A stretch of 24,034 nt of DNA from Aureococcus anophagefferens (GCF_000186865.1 NW_008705567.1:81946-105979), one strand, 5' to 3'. Shown: positions 11,052 through 20,206, numbered from the stretch's first letter. Program-made: numbers and translations. Notes: generated by a model not told the origin, from the letters alone.

Positions 11052-11534
11052 TTATTTATTCTTTCTGGCCGCCGGCCGTAGTATGTCATAGAGGTCCTCC
11101 GTCGACCGCGCGCGCGCAGGTCGACCACCGGACGGAAATCGTGGCAAAATTGTTGAAAAATGCCCCCGCCAAGCCAGCCCACCGGGATAGCAAGCTAATC
11201 GTATCGATTGAGGGATTTCAAGGGTGTGGGGTCGCCGGTTCGGGCCGGAAATCGTATTTAAATGTTCAACAAAACGCTTACTCGTCGCGCGCGCGAATTG
11301 CGTCCGCGCCATCAACTTCCCAGGCAAAATTACAGGGACGTAAATTTGGTGGCGAATTGGCCCGTCACCCTTTTGTACATCGAAGGACCCGAGGTACCGC
11401 CAGGGTCGCAACGAAAGCGAGACACGATTAACTTTAGCAACGGTTGTGTAAGGGACGCTGAGAAACGCGTTCCGCTTGAACATCAACGAGCCTGCCACGG
11501 GCATATGGTACATCGGAGGCTCATACGAGAACAT
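11052..11534 (-). CDS. unrecognised 160-aa ORF
   Basis: ATG at 11534-11532, open to 11052. The sequence has ordinary amino-acid variety (begins MFSYEPPMYHMPVAGSLMFK) with an Arg/Pro-rich second half, and I recognise no domain, signal peptide or membrane segment. Overlapping plus-strand frames (10979-11431, 11262-11606) are open over the same DNA, which weakens the case for any one of them. It could be an exon of a broken gene or chance. There are no neighbours on the same strand close enough to suggest function. Confidence 0.25.
   Translation of the reverse strand: MFSYEPPMYHMPVAGSLMFKRNAFLSVPYTTVAKVNRVSLSLRPWRYLGSFDVQKGDGPIRHQIYVPVILPGKLMARTQFARATSKRFVEHLNTISGPNRRPHTLEIPQSIRLACYPGGLAWRGHFSTILPRFPSGGRPARARSTEDLYDILRPAARKNK
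11101..11125. repeat. small hairpin with CG-repeat loop
   Basis: GTCGACC at 11101-11107 pairs with GGTCGAC at 11119-11125; the 11-bp loop is alternating C and G. Short enough to be chance. Confidence 0.4.
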
Positions 11535-12444
11535 GATGAGCTTTTATTGCAGGCAAGTTTTATTCCAGAGTGGATGCATTGCAAGGCGCGAGGCCTCGCT
11601 CGCTAATACGAAGCTGATAAACATGACCGGGCATTGTGTTACTTGTGACTCCCGACAGTCGCGCTCCAAGGCTTCGCGAAATAACATTCAAGTTATGTGA
11701 ATGCGAATCTTGAACACCAACTGAATGAGCGACTCGTTGTAGGCAACGCGGCAACGTGAGTCACAAGAGTGGCAGCAGCGGAGCGAAGCAAGGCCGGGCA
11801 GACGATGGCGCGCGCGCCCAACCCCATGGTCTTCAGACCTGAAACTTGGCAGTCTTAATCTCACCCCCCTTCTCCCAAATCGTGCCAACGCACACCCTCC
11901 CTCGAGCCAAAATGCAGTCGCGGGGATCGTCCATAGCTTGATTAATTGAGATTGCTGGGTTTTACGTAGTGCTTGTTAAAAGGACATGATCCGGTTCGAG
12001 CAGATTGACTGAAACTACTCAGTCCCGACTCAGTTCGACCTGAGTACCGTGACGACCGCGGCCCCGCCCCCGACAACCACCCCAAAAGGCAGCCCCAGCC
12101 ACTGTGACCCCGAATATGGACGCCTCCGTCCGCCACGCCTCCTAGGGTAGGCTAAGTGTGATTGTTGCCTCGATCATCCACGGGAAATCCAGCGATCCGC
12201 AACCGCCCCCCATACTGAGACTGAGCCGGCTCAGTAGGCTCCGAGTCAGTATGAGCCGCGGCGACCGGTCGCGCGGCGGCCCGGAAGAGGCCCAAAGGGG
12301 CCCGCAGAAGAGGCCCCACCCGACCCCGCCGCGCACCCGCCGCCGCCCCACGGACCCCACGGGCTCCCTGGACAGAGACGGCGCCAGACCCGGGGCTCTT
12401 ACGCAGGGCTCTTAAGGGCGACTAGGGAGAGGGGCAAGCAAGCC
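11535..12444. other. gene-poor region
   Basis: No coherent coding frame. 11990-12060 and 12220-12260 hold several short ACTCAG/CTGAG inverted motifs; 12260-12380 is GC-rich with Arg/Pro shadow frames on both strands. Confidence 0.5.
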
Positions 12445-12566
12445 GCAAACTCAGCTTCGTTGGGTTTCTCGTGTCCAGGGCCAAGTCGCAAACTCAGCTT
12501 CGTTGGGTTTCTCGTGTCCAGGGTCAAGTCGCAAACTCAGCTTCGTTGGGTTTCTCGTGTCCAGGG
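12445..12566. repeat. 43-bp tandem repeat, 2.8 copies
   Basis: Units begin at 12445, 12488 and 12531 (each starting GCAAACTCAGCTTCGTTGGG), and the third is cut after about 36 bp. The copies differ by one base (CCAAGTC versus TCAAGTC), so the array is young. No spacers of unique sequence lie between units, so it is a minisatellite, not CRISPR. Confidence 0.95.
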
Positions 12567-12593
12567 CTTTACTCAGGCACCGGGGGCCCGGGT

Positions 12594-12606
12594 GGGGGGG
12601 GGGGGG
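12594..12606. repeat. 13-G run
   Basis: Thirteen G just after the tandem array and a GC-rich stretch, about 300 bp downstream of the V-ATPase stop codon. No gene is seen from here to 12911. Confidence 0.85.
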
Positions 12607-12911
12607 TCCAAACTAGGCCGCATTTGAATTGCTCATGTCCGTTAGATACCGCCGAATTCCCACGTTAAGCCCTGGTGAGGCTGCAACATGTCCAAATCCC
12701 AGCAGTCGGGCACCACATGTGGATGTTAAAAGCAAGATGGGGCGCAGCATCTTGGGCTCTCTCTGAAATACATCCGTGCTAAAATTGATCAATGCAGCGT
12801 GCTCCGGGGTTTTGCGCACGTTCAGCTGTTTCATAGGTGTTCTATTGACCACACTGACGTAACATCGATGTGGGCATTTTGTTTATGACCATACAACTCG
12901 GATTGAGCAAT

Positions 12912-15900
12912 TCAGTTGAATTCAATGATCTGATTGAACTCAAAGGGCGCAAAACGAATGCCGTCTGCTTTGAAGAACTTATTTTGAAACTCAACCTACG
13001 CGACCACAAATCATCATAAAGCCAGAACATTACGGTAGATGAAGACTTGAAGTATTACCCAATGAAGACGGAGAGCATGAAGAAAACACTCGAGGAGGTC
13101 CATGGCAAGGAGAACGGCAGTCGTGACAACCTGTAGTTGCAGATGTCTCCAAAAGATTTATCCAAGCAGTGTGCGGATAGTCGTCGGCGCTGGCCTCGAC
13201 TGCAAATATTGAGTACGCAATAAAGATAAAAAAGCCGTTGTTCGAGTTGATTGCAGTGCGCATGGTCTTCTCCCAAAAAACTTGAGCAAGCTCTGTGTGC
13301 GCCAGAGAAAGCGCCCATAGGCGGAGATAAGAGGCTGTGTTTGAAACCATACCAAGAACAAATTCGATTGTCTCAATGCATTGGTGAATAAATACTTCTG
13401 AGAGAGAGTGCTCCTCTTCAGCATCCTGGGAAACATCACTCTCAGCATCCATCTCGATTTGTGTGTCGGCACGCTGCTNNNNNNNNNNNNNNNNNNNNNN
13501 NNNNNNNNNNNNNNNNNNNNNNNNNNNNCACAACGAGGAGGGCGGACTGAGTAGATCCTTGTCCGTCGTACATTGGCTCGTCAGCAGTTCCCGGGTTAAG
13601 GGCGATGTTGATGAGCTGATTGATCAAATTTGGCGGTGCACAGCCGCCAGAGTCGCCGCCGAAGTTGAGCGAACACTTGTCTTTGAGTGGATCCGTGCTG
13701 GTACATGCACGTCCGTCGTACGTAATCCCATCTATACATGAGCCCATTAGCTGGCGTTGATCCCAGTCAATAGCCCATTTTGTAAAAATGAGGACCACCA
13801 TGTAGACAAAAAGACAACAATTGAATATCATCATTGGCAAAAATTCTAGGCAGAAGACTACACGTTCACCGAAATAGAGGGCGTTGAGACCCTTGAGAAA
13901 GATGCCCCCGCTCATTTGTGCGACGCCAAAGATGACAGCTGTTTTCATCTTCATTGAATTGAAAAAAAGAAGTTCATTTGAGGAAATATGCCAAACTGGA
14001 TCAACGCCGAACGGGTAGACGTTGCTTGCTGTGCCGTAAGATGCGGTTGTATTTGCTATACTTCCAGGAGACACGGTCCCACTGAGACCATTTTCCGCGC
14101 CTCCCCAGCGATAGCCCGAATCGAAGAGCGCCAGCGCAAGAGAGAAGCAGTCGTTGTATACAAGACCGACGTAGACAGCGCATGCGCCCATCATGGTTAG
14201 CATATAACGGGCGGAGTAGATGCCGTCAAGGATTTCATTGTCACCCACCGTGCCTGCCGCTTTACCTGCTGCGAAAGTGGGATAGGTCGCGAGTAGATAG
14301 AGGCCGCCCAAGAGAATACAAGTCCCATGGCCAATATCACCATACATCATTCCAAAAAGAAAGGGGAATGTGACCGACGTAAAAAGCGCCGGATTTATCT
14401 CCTTATAGCGAGGGACGCCATATGTGTCGACAAACTCCTGGAAAGCATAAGTAAAGTCGTTGGTTTCGAATGATGTCGGTGGCAATGGCCATGGTTTTGG
14501 AACTGGTGAGAGCATTGATGCACCGGCAAGATCCATGGCTGCATGTGTCCTAGTGACCAATGCTCGCGCTTCTGCTTCTGCTGAAGCGACGATCCAACCC
14601 TCCGCGCGAAGCATGCCGCTCACATCCGCGCGAAAGAGATTGAGCACGTGGTAAACTGCCTTCTCGCGAAGCACAATCACCTTCCATTCGCGATAGCGTT
14701 GTGATAGGCGAGAGCAAAGCGCAAGGCGCAATTCCCGGTTTTTCAGAAGCACTTCGCGCGCCTACGAATTGCGGCCTACGTTACGGGTCCGGGGGGGGGG
14801 GTGGGGTCATAATGTCTATATACTCGGGGAAAATGCGTCTGCAAGCTCCGCAGTTGTCTCTCGGACAATGGCGTTTAGGCGAGCAGAATCACCAAGCGCG
14901 GTGTGGTCTGGAACGGGGTACTGGCGAGCACCAAACGCCCCACAAATTTTGTTTATGATGGTACCAATCACATCAGATTTGAAAAACACGATGAAAACCA
15001 TCTTGCGCTCCGGTTTGCCTGATGCTGCATCTGCAATCGGTCGTTCCACTTCCGCAAAGCGTGCAAGGCAGTTACCCCTCGTCGAGCGGAAAAGCATTCG
15101 CTCGAAGCGTGCCTTTTCCTCGACATTCACAACACCGACTGTTGATGAGAACTTCATGTCTGTCTCTACAGAACGTTGGAAACCACCTCCAGCTAGACCT
15201 GTTTTCACCTTAGGATGATCATATGAGGCTTGAAACGAACCTGAGCCTGCAAAATCATCTGCCAGGAGGGGCTGCATGCCATCCTCTGAAGCGACTGGGG
15301 CACCATATGCATCATTAAGTGGGTTGACAACATCACCCTCTGAAAATATAGTCACCGCCTCCGTCTCGAAGAAGCTCTTGCCTTTTTCAAGACATTCTTG
15401 GTACTCGATCTTCTCGTTATACTTGGTTGTGAGCTCCTTAGAATAGTTGTTCAGTTCCAAAAGTTGCTCTTCGTATTTCTCCAGCTCTGCTTCCAGAGTG
15501 TCGAGCACAGCAGCGCCAGACCTACATGTGACAGCCTAAAGTATAAATCGTGCCATCGCTCGGCTTACCGCGGACTACTGCCCGACTCTGCCCGCCTCAT
15601 TGTAGAGACATTTACATCATACGAGCTCCCAGGCCTAAGGCACGTGTTGGAGGAGAGAAGCAATACGCTACAGACTGACATTATCGAAAGTCCAAAGGCT
15701 TGAATCTCCTTGAGCACGTAACGAAGCTTGCGTTCAAGCTCGTCACACCTGGGAAACTGAATTTTCTCACACGTGCGATCGCATGTTAATTTACCTTTTG
15801 ATGTAGCTAACATAGCGCCGCTGAAAAGGTGTCTGTTCCGGGTTCAAGTCAGTGAATTGGAGTACGCCAAGGGCCCCCAGATTGTAGACACACTCGTGTG

Positions 15901-15964
15901 CTGCATCTTCGCTCAGAATAAGCGATACATACTTCATATCCCGTGAACGCCACCATGAGCCCAT
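12912..15964 (-). CDS. V-type H+-ATPase subunit a (Vph1/VHA-a type)
   Basis: Membrane stator and proton half-channel subunit of the V-ATPase Vo sector, in vacuole/endomembranes. Exons: 15964-15795, 15748-15569, 15521-14824, 14751-13201 (broken by a 50-N gap at 13479-13528), 13130-13059, 12995-12912. The start [20 protein letters not shown] is family-typical, followed by [19 protein letters not shown] and, after intron 1, [10 protein letters not shown]. Exon 3 is the coiled-coil cytosolic arm ([20 protein letters not shown]). Exon 4 opens the membrane domain: [15 protein letters not shown] and [16 protein letters not shown]. After the gap comes [20 protein letters not shown] then [14 protein letters not shown], holding the essential buried Arg of the proton path. 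HALRLHW is split from [15 protein letters not shown] by the last intron, and the protein ends EFNQIIEFN. About 900 aa are visible, slightly long for the family; only gap residues are missing. Confidence 0.97.
13479..13528. other. assembly gap (50 N) inside the V-ATPase gene
   Basis: The gap falls after [12 protein letters not shown] and before the acidic loop [14 protein letters not shown], where homologues have one membrane helix and a cytosolic loop. The flanking coding frames differ: with no intron, the missing length should leave remainder 1 on division by 3, whereas 50 leaves 2. The N count is therefore a placeholder. Confidence 0.95.
14791..14801. repeat. 11-G run inside V-ATPase intron 3
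   Basis: On the coding (minus) strand this is C11 within the intron 14823-14752, forming its pyrimidine tract. Confidence 0.8.
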
Positions 15965-16053
15965 CACCTCGAGGCAACGCGCGGTCACCGGAGACGCGGT
16001 GGAATTTGGGAACTCCCGAGCTTGGACTCGGTCGACACGAACGTCGTTATGGG

Positions 16054-16146
16054 GGTGCACTATGGTCCAGTAGACTGAGCCTATGGTCCAGCGTGGAAGT
16101 AGACCTTGAGGGTAACTTGAGGAAGAGTCAGGAAATAATCCCCGAG
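16054..16146. repeat. dispersed repeat C, copy 2
   Basis: About 93 bp, direct repeat of 191-294 with both CTATGGTCCAG 11-mers kept. It begins about 90 bp upstream of the V-ATPase subunit a start codon (15964, minus strand), so it lies in that gene's promoter region, but in the opposite orientation to copy 1 relative to its gene. Confidence 0.85.
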
Positions 16147-16189
16147 ATACGTGGTCCGGTATGTTAGAATCCGAGTATGCTAACTAGTA

Positions 16190-16337
16190 TGAAGCACCAG
16201 CATAGTATAGCATGAGCATAGCCAGTAAGGCAGACTTAGCATAGCCAGCATAGGCAAGTATGAGCGTCCCAGCATAGGGAGGATAGCATAGTCCCGAGGG
16301 AGGATAGCATAGTCCCGAGTTAGGGTAGCATAGCCCA
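16190..16337. repeat. AGCATAG-rich simple repeat with a 21-bp tandem duplication
   Basis: The heptamer-like core AGCATAG/GGATAGCATAG recurs irregularly. At 16277-16297 and 16298-16318 a 21-bp unit starting GGGAGGATAGCATAGTCCCG is repeated exactly. A minus-strand frame over it reads RDYAILP repeats, best seen as a by-product of the repeat. Confidence 0.8.
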
Positions 16338-16401
16338 AAGAGCGGAATGTAGGCTCCCTAGGTAGCTGGCTTATCGCCAAGCGCACTTTGATTGTGCTTA
16401 A

Positions 16402-16427
16402 TCACACTCGCGTTCTGACTTCGATAG
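16402..16427. repeat. 26-bp direct repeat, left copy
   Basis: TCACACTCGCGTTCTG followed by four variable bases and CGATAG. The same arrangement occurs at 16854-16879, so the pair bounds a 452-bp interval that contains the unrecognised ORF. Confidence 0.75.
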
Positions 16428-16500
16428 TCGCCGTTTATCACGGTAGGGCCCCCGTCGAGCGGCGGTTGCTCCGCGCTCAGGACCCGTCCACGCCCTTTTA

Positions 16501-16890
16501 CTAGTAATCGCTGGTACACTGGCAGAGCCACCCAGTATTTCCCCCCTCTCCTTCATACTTTCTAACCCTGCTATAGTTGCGTCCCGCACTGTAATAGACG
16601 GAGAGTCTTCCTGGACGTAGTGAGGCCGGCCGGTCCTCTGCCCGTTCGTCCAGTAGTAGCCCCGGCCTGCGCGCACGGATGAGCTCCAGCCGGGGCCTGG
16701 GGACGATGTTGCGCGTGAGGATCGCGCCCTCGCCGTCGATCGGGATCGCCGCGAAGCAGAAGAGGCCGTGCCGGAGCTTGCCCTCGAGGTCGTGGATCAT
16801 GGGGTCGCCTCGGGCCTTTGACATCTTTTGAATATTAGAAAGCCTTTCAATAGTCACACTCGCGTTCTGGGGGCGATAGAGCCCACCCAT
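16501..16890 (-). CDS. unrecognised ORF, possibly a broken gene or repeat fragment
   Basis: ATG at 16890-16888, open to 16501 (129 aa, begins MGGLYRPQNASVTIERLSNI). The first half has normal protein character (KARGDPMIHDLEGKLRHGLF) and the second half becomes Arg-rich. A second minus-strand frame (16398-16676, RGYYWTNGQRTGRPHYVQED) looks more protein-like over the same second half, which suggests a frameshift or a splice between the frames near 16670. The 26-bp direct repeats at both ends make a duplicated or mobile-element fragment plausible. No known domain recognised. Confidence 0.3.
   Translation of the reverse strand: MGGLYRPQNASVTIERLSNIQKMSKARGDPMIHDLEGKLRHGLFCFAAIPIDGEGAILTRNIVPRPRLELIRARRPGLLLDERAEDRPASLRPGRLSVYYSAGRNYSRVRKYEGEGGNTGWLCQCTSDY
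16854..16879. repeat. 26-bp direct repeat, right copy
   Basis: Partner of 16402-16427, 22 of 26 bases identical, same orientation. It lies inside the start of the unrecognised ORF, where its complement reads YRPQNASV; the left copy would read YRSQNASV. Confidence 0.75.
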
Positions 16891-16934
16891 CACAGCTCTG
16901 TGCCAAATATGACTGACGTCTACTATGCGGCATG

Positions 16935-18045
16935 CTAAGCCGCATCTCCTCTACAACAAGGGCAGGTGCCGGATGCGCACTCTCTGCACAGCTCCAATGC
17001 CCCCCCAGCGCCGACAAACGGATTCGTCGCTTTTTCCTTGCCGATGGTGGTTTGTGCCCCATGGCCACATATAACTACAGTCTTGTCCGGCAGATCGAAT
17101 AGCCTAAAAGAAACTAACAAATGACAAACACCGAGAGGAGTTATGTTTCTGTTACCGGCGGTGGATCGAGCTCACGAGTTGCCTGGCATTGCTTTTGTTG
17201 TCCATGGCCTACAGCGATCATCTTGAGCTAGATCTAGTGATATATCTGGCACAGCGCTGCTTGACAGGGTAGCCGAACCAGGTAGTGCGCCCAATGGACC
17301 CCGCAAAGAGTGTGTCGCCAGAGAAGAGGGTCGGGCCGTATTCCGCTGTTTCGACCAGCCATGATACTGAGCCCGCGGTATGGCCTGCGTTGTGATTCAA
17401 ATTTGCTTACTCTCAATTCAATATTGTGAAACGCGTCAGCATTTCGCGAAGTTATTTGCCTGGCGTGTGGATGCAGCGGCATTTTATGTAATCCCCACAC
17501 TCGACAACATCGTTGTGCGCCACGAAGCAGTCAATAATCGGCAGGTTACCACACGGTACGGAAACTCCAAAATGTTGGCACTGCACCTGCACACCTAACA
17601 GAAGGATCAATTCAGCTCAACTTGGAATCAACCAACACGTGGGCTGGCGGCTCCAGAGTACAAGATCATCCTGATGCATGAAAATGGCTGCTGATGTTTG
17701 CTGGCGTAGTTCATCTGCCGCAAGGATGTGGTCAAGATGCCCTGTATTTTTAGCATGGCTATGTGGGGTAAATTGTAGGTCGTGCACCATGGGTGATAAG
17801 AATTTGTGTCAGGCAGAGGCGATGTTCGCTCAACAGTTTCATAATTTGTTCGATGTCCCCTCCCGGATCAATGCATATGGCACGTTGGTCTCTAAGATCT
17901 CCGATTACCGTACAATTACCTGAAATCCGCCATGCTTGCATATGAGCGAGAGACACGGGTCGCTGCATCCAAACGGGTTGATTTTAAATGTCTCCCATAT
18001 GAGTGTTTGCACAGTCCACGAGACAACCGGTTCGCGGTTGCTCAT
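16935..18045 (-). CDS. metallo-beta-lactamase-fold hydrolase, YcbL/glyoxalase II-like
   Basis: Likely hydrolyses S-acylglutathione or a related thioester with a two-metal site. Exons: 18045-17967, 17919-17788, 17741-17637, 17594-17460, 17384-17266, 17208-17156, 17103-16935; all phases close, giving 263 aa. The family metal ligands are all present once introns are removed: THGHLDH (about residues 68-75), HTPGHTAGS (about 150), FSGDTLFAGSIGRT (about 170) and ICGHGAQT near 220. The order and spacing match E. coli YcbL (CNCTVIGD and IDPGGDIEQI at the start, NPF near the end). Two introns begin with GC rather than GT: 17966-17920 and 17459-17385. Odd: after NPF there is an extra tail with five Cys in 13 residues (LCRECASGTCPCC). 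No organelle-targeting sequence is obvious; the first-exon ATG is the weakest point. Confidence 0.92.
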
Positions 18046-18134
18046 AGATTATTATCACAGCCCCTTTCGGCAAAACCTTTATGACATAGTCGTCTTCCTA
18101 CGGTGGAATAGATCTGATGAGCCAAAGGATAGTG

Positions 18135-18290
18135 TTTCCGTCCACTTCGCCTTTCGTATCTCCCACTAGCCTGAGCTAAAGGAAGCAAGTAAGATCCTCC
18201 CTCAAGGGGAGGTTGAGCTCAGTTTCAAGTAAAGATGCCAGAATGAAGGCCGACGGACCGCGCTTGGATGGCGCGGCCACCTCAGCGGGG
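18135..18290. repeat. repeat B, copy 2 (inverted relative to 1895-2050)
   Basis: The reverse complement matches the right ~155 bp of the MITE-like element, including the terminal TTTCCGTCCACTTCGCC (one or two differences). Similarity stops abruptly at about 18285-18290, so the left half and left terminal repeat are absent. The repeat terminus lies about 89 bp upstream of the glyoxalase-like start codon and reads in the same direction relative to that gene as copy 1 does to MCM7. Confidence 0.85.
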
Positions 18291-18530
18291 ATGGAGGAGG
18301 GTAGGGCAGGGCGGGTGCTTCATTCGAGCCGAAGGAGGGTAAAAAAATAAGCCGCGCCACCCCGGACCCCGGGGAAGCGGCGAGCTGGGAGAGGACCACC
18401 ACAGCCAGCAGTTTTATTTAGCTGGATGATGATAGGTGGTCTAAGCTCACTAACTCGTCACCGGAAACATACTAGTATTGTACTGGCTTGGGGCGGGTCG
18501 TTTGGGGCGGGCCGCGCCTCCATAGGCGTG
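18291..18530. other. intergenic, no gene seen
   Basis: GC-rich, with Pro/Arg/Ser shadow frames on the minus strand only. No motif beyond CCCCGG runs near 18360. Confidence 0.45.
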
Positions 18531-18626
18531 GGCGGCGCCTCGGAGGTCCCCCGCGAGGCGTGAGCGGCGGAGTTGAGGTCCCTTTTGAAGGGCAAGCGGC
18601 GGTGTTGAGGTCCAGGTTAGCGTGCA
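18531..18626. repeat. 32-bp degenerate tandem repeat, 3 units
   Basis: Units begin at about 18531, 18563 and 18595, each starting (A/G)GCGGCG and holding GAGGTCC about 12 bp later. They are diverged, so the array is older than the one at 12445. A partial fourth GAAGCGGCG occurs at 18651. Confidence 0.7.
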
Positions 18627-18661
18627 AGGTTTGGGTTTGAAGCCCAAGTTGAAGCGGCGTT

Positions 18662-18689
18662 TAACATATCCCGCCGGCGGGATATGTTA
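18662..18689. repeat. 28-bp perfect palindrome
   Basis: TAACATATCCCGCC at 18662-18675 is followed without a spacer by its exact reverse complement at 18676-18689. It lies about 75 bp beyond the stop codon of the unrecognised minus-strand gene (18764). Confidence 0.95.
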
Positions 18690-18763
18690 CTAGCGACGCG
18701 CGCATCAGAATAAGGCGACTGACCAAGGTGGGCAGGCGGGCGGGAGGGGGGTTCAATAGGTGC

Positions 18764-20080
18764 TTAGCTTCTCGAGTTGGCGTTGCTAACATAGAGAGCT
18801 GCAGGCAGGCAGACTCGCCCGGAGGACCCGGATATGATGTCCATTTTGTTGAGGTCTTGAAGATCTGCGTTTGTGTTCGCAACGTGGGTGCGAAGTCGAT
18901 TGAGTCTCGCTTCTGTCAGCGAGGCTCTTTCATCACTCTGCTGCGAATTCGAGTTTTTATGGGCAAGGATTGCTTCCTGTTTGACTTCAAATTTACCCTG
19001 TCGAATCTTTTGGAGAGTTTCGTAGAGCTGACGCTTGTGTACTTGTGCGCTAGTTTCATCTCTCTCAGGCCTTCGTTGTGGAGGCTGGTGGCGATCCTTC
19101 TTTTCTCGCCGTGATTCAACAAAGCGCCGGAGTCGCATGTCCTGCCAAAGAACATCATTCCCACCGTCTGAAGGGAGCTCAAGCCATTCGTAGAGCTTGA
19201 CAACCGCCATGAGATTGGTGTGAGCACGAAGAGTATCGCCACTGTCGCAAGTGTCTGAGTCTTTCGATAAACGATAAAGAATATCGAGGGCGTGCTCGTT
19301 GGCAAGATTCCGCGTACCAACACAGGCGTGGATTTCTTGCACCGCTTTAAGCTCAGCAATAATGCGCTCGCTATTCTTGGAGTGCATGTCAACAAGTTCC
19401 GGCGAAAGCCGCTTATTTTTGTATTCATGAGCAATGCGAGGCCACCACGGCCGGAAGCGAACGACGCCGTATTCTTGTTGCGACACTTTGCAGCCGGGTG
19501 GATATGAGCCAGCCATTGAACCCCGAGCTGGGCCATGATTTGGGAGCTCGGATATGTCCAACGTGTACACCTCAACTGGCTGATCGTGGCAGAGCAGGAT
19601 GAAGTGGAAAGGCTTTGCAAGATTGAGAGTGTCCCAACCACAAAACTTCTGCCACTTTTGCGTTTGTAATTTCTGAGCGAAATTGTTCCTTACGGGGCAC
19701 GTGATTGCATCGACAAGTGCGTGGGCGACTGGTGCTGACTCAAACACTCCTAATATTCGTATATAATTACTCTCTCTCATCGAACTAAACATTGCTTCAG
19801 AATTCAGCCTCGGTGCGTAATGTTGTACCAGAGCGAATGGTGCCTTGCTTGTGGATCTTCTTTTCCCGATATCCTCGTTCCCAGCCGACCACACAGCGTC
19901 CCATTCTCTGGGTCGCCCGTGGCTCTCCAAATAGACTGGTGTTCGCAAGTGCTGCGGTGCCCGCAGGGGCGCGCCCTCTAACAGGTCTATGTGCGCGTGG
20001 AATTCCGGCACAGACTGTGTTGTCTCTAGGAGCCCAGCTTCTAAGAAGGTGGTCACGTCGGAGAGTCGTGCACCCCGCAT
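18764..20080 (-). CDS. unrecognised 438-aa protein, coiled-coil C terminus
   Basis: One uninterrupted frame from ATG 20080-20078; an in-frame GTG 45 bp further upstream is not needed in a eukaryote. Composition and codon use look like the other genes, so it is probably real. The middle is a mixed alpha/beta-looking region (SNYIRILGVFESAPVAHALV, FHFILLCHDQPVEVYTLDIS), then a helical part (ERIIAELKAVQEIHACVGTR ... AVVKLYEWLEL) that distantly recalls a TFIIS N-terminal-type helical bundle, and finally a charged Arg/Lys/Glu/Gln coiled-coil tail from about residue 330. No catalytic motif, signal peptide or membrane segment. It is divergent from the transposon ORF1 across a 231-bp gap. The function is not known to me, and the TFIIS resemblance is only a suggestion. 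Confidence 0.65.
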   Translation of the reverse strand: MRGARLSDVTTFLEAGLLETTQSVPEFHAHIDLLEGAPLRAPQHLRTPVYLESHGRPREWDAVWSAGNEDIGKRRSTSKAPFALVQHYAPRLNSEAMFSSMRESNYIRILGVFESAPVAHALVDAITCPVRNNFAQKLQTQKWQKFCGWDTLNLAKPFHFILLCHDQPVEVYTLDISELPNHGPARGSMAGSYPPGCKVSQQEYGVVRFRPWWPRIAHEYKNKRLSPELVDMHSKNSERIIAELKAVQEIHACVGTRNLANEHALDILYRLSKDSDTCDSGDTLRAHTNLMAVVKLYEWLELPSDGGNDVLWQDMRLRRFVESRREKKDRHQPPQRRPERDETSAQVHKRQLYETLQKIRQGKFEVKQEAILAHKNSNSQQSDERASLTEARLNRLRTHVANTNADLQDLNKMDIISGSSGRVCLPAALYVSNANSRS

Positions 20081-20087
20081 CCCCGTA

Positions 20088-20094
20088 CGGCTAT
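20088..20094 (-). promoter_or_regulatory. possible TATA-like box of the 438-aa gene
   Basis: On the minus strand CTTTTTATAGCC precedes the ATG at 20080 by about 10-15 bp. That is very close for a TATA box, so it may be coincidence. Confidence 0.2.
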
Positions 20095-20206
20095 AAAAAG
20101 TGAAATTCTTTTGTATCTTGTGCACGTGATATGTGCAGGTGATATAGCCGCCAGGATATATCAGCCAGGATATTCAGGATACAGAGGAGAGAGACAGAAG
20201 ATATAT

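Noticed and set aside
11101..11125. Hairpin as a transcription terminator
   Set aside because: Arms of only 7 bp, no T-run, and intrinsic terminators of this kind are not expected in a nuclear genome.
12445..12566. CRISPR-like array
   Set aside because: Units are directly adjacent with no unique spacers, and the genome is eukaryotic.
14752..14823. V-ATPase intron 3 acceptor at TTCGTAG (14762)
   Set aside because: Its phase does not match the donor A|GTATAT at 14823; the acceptor GAAG at 14752 keeps the frame, although the choice should be confirmed with RNA.
18764..20125. GTG start at 20125 for the 438-aa gene
   Set aside because: Nuclear genes rarely start at GTG and an in-frame ATG is present at 20080.
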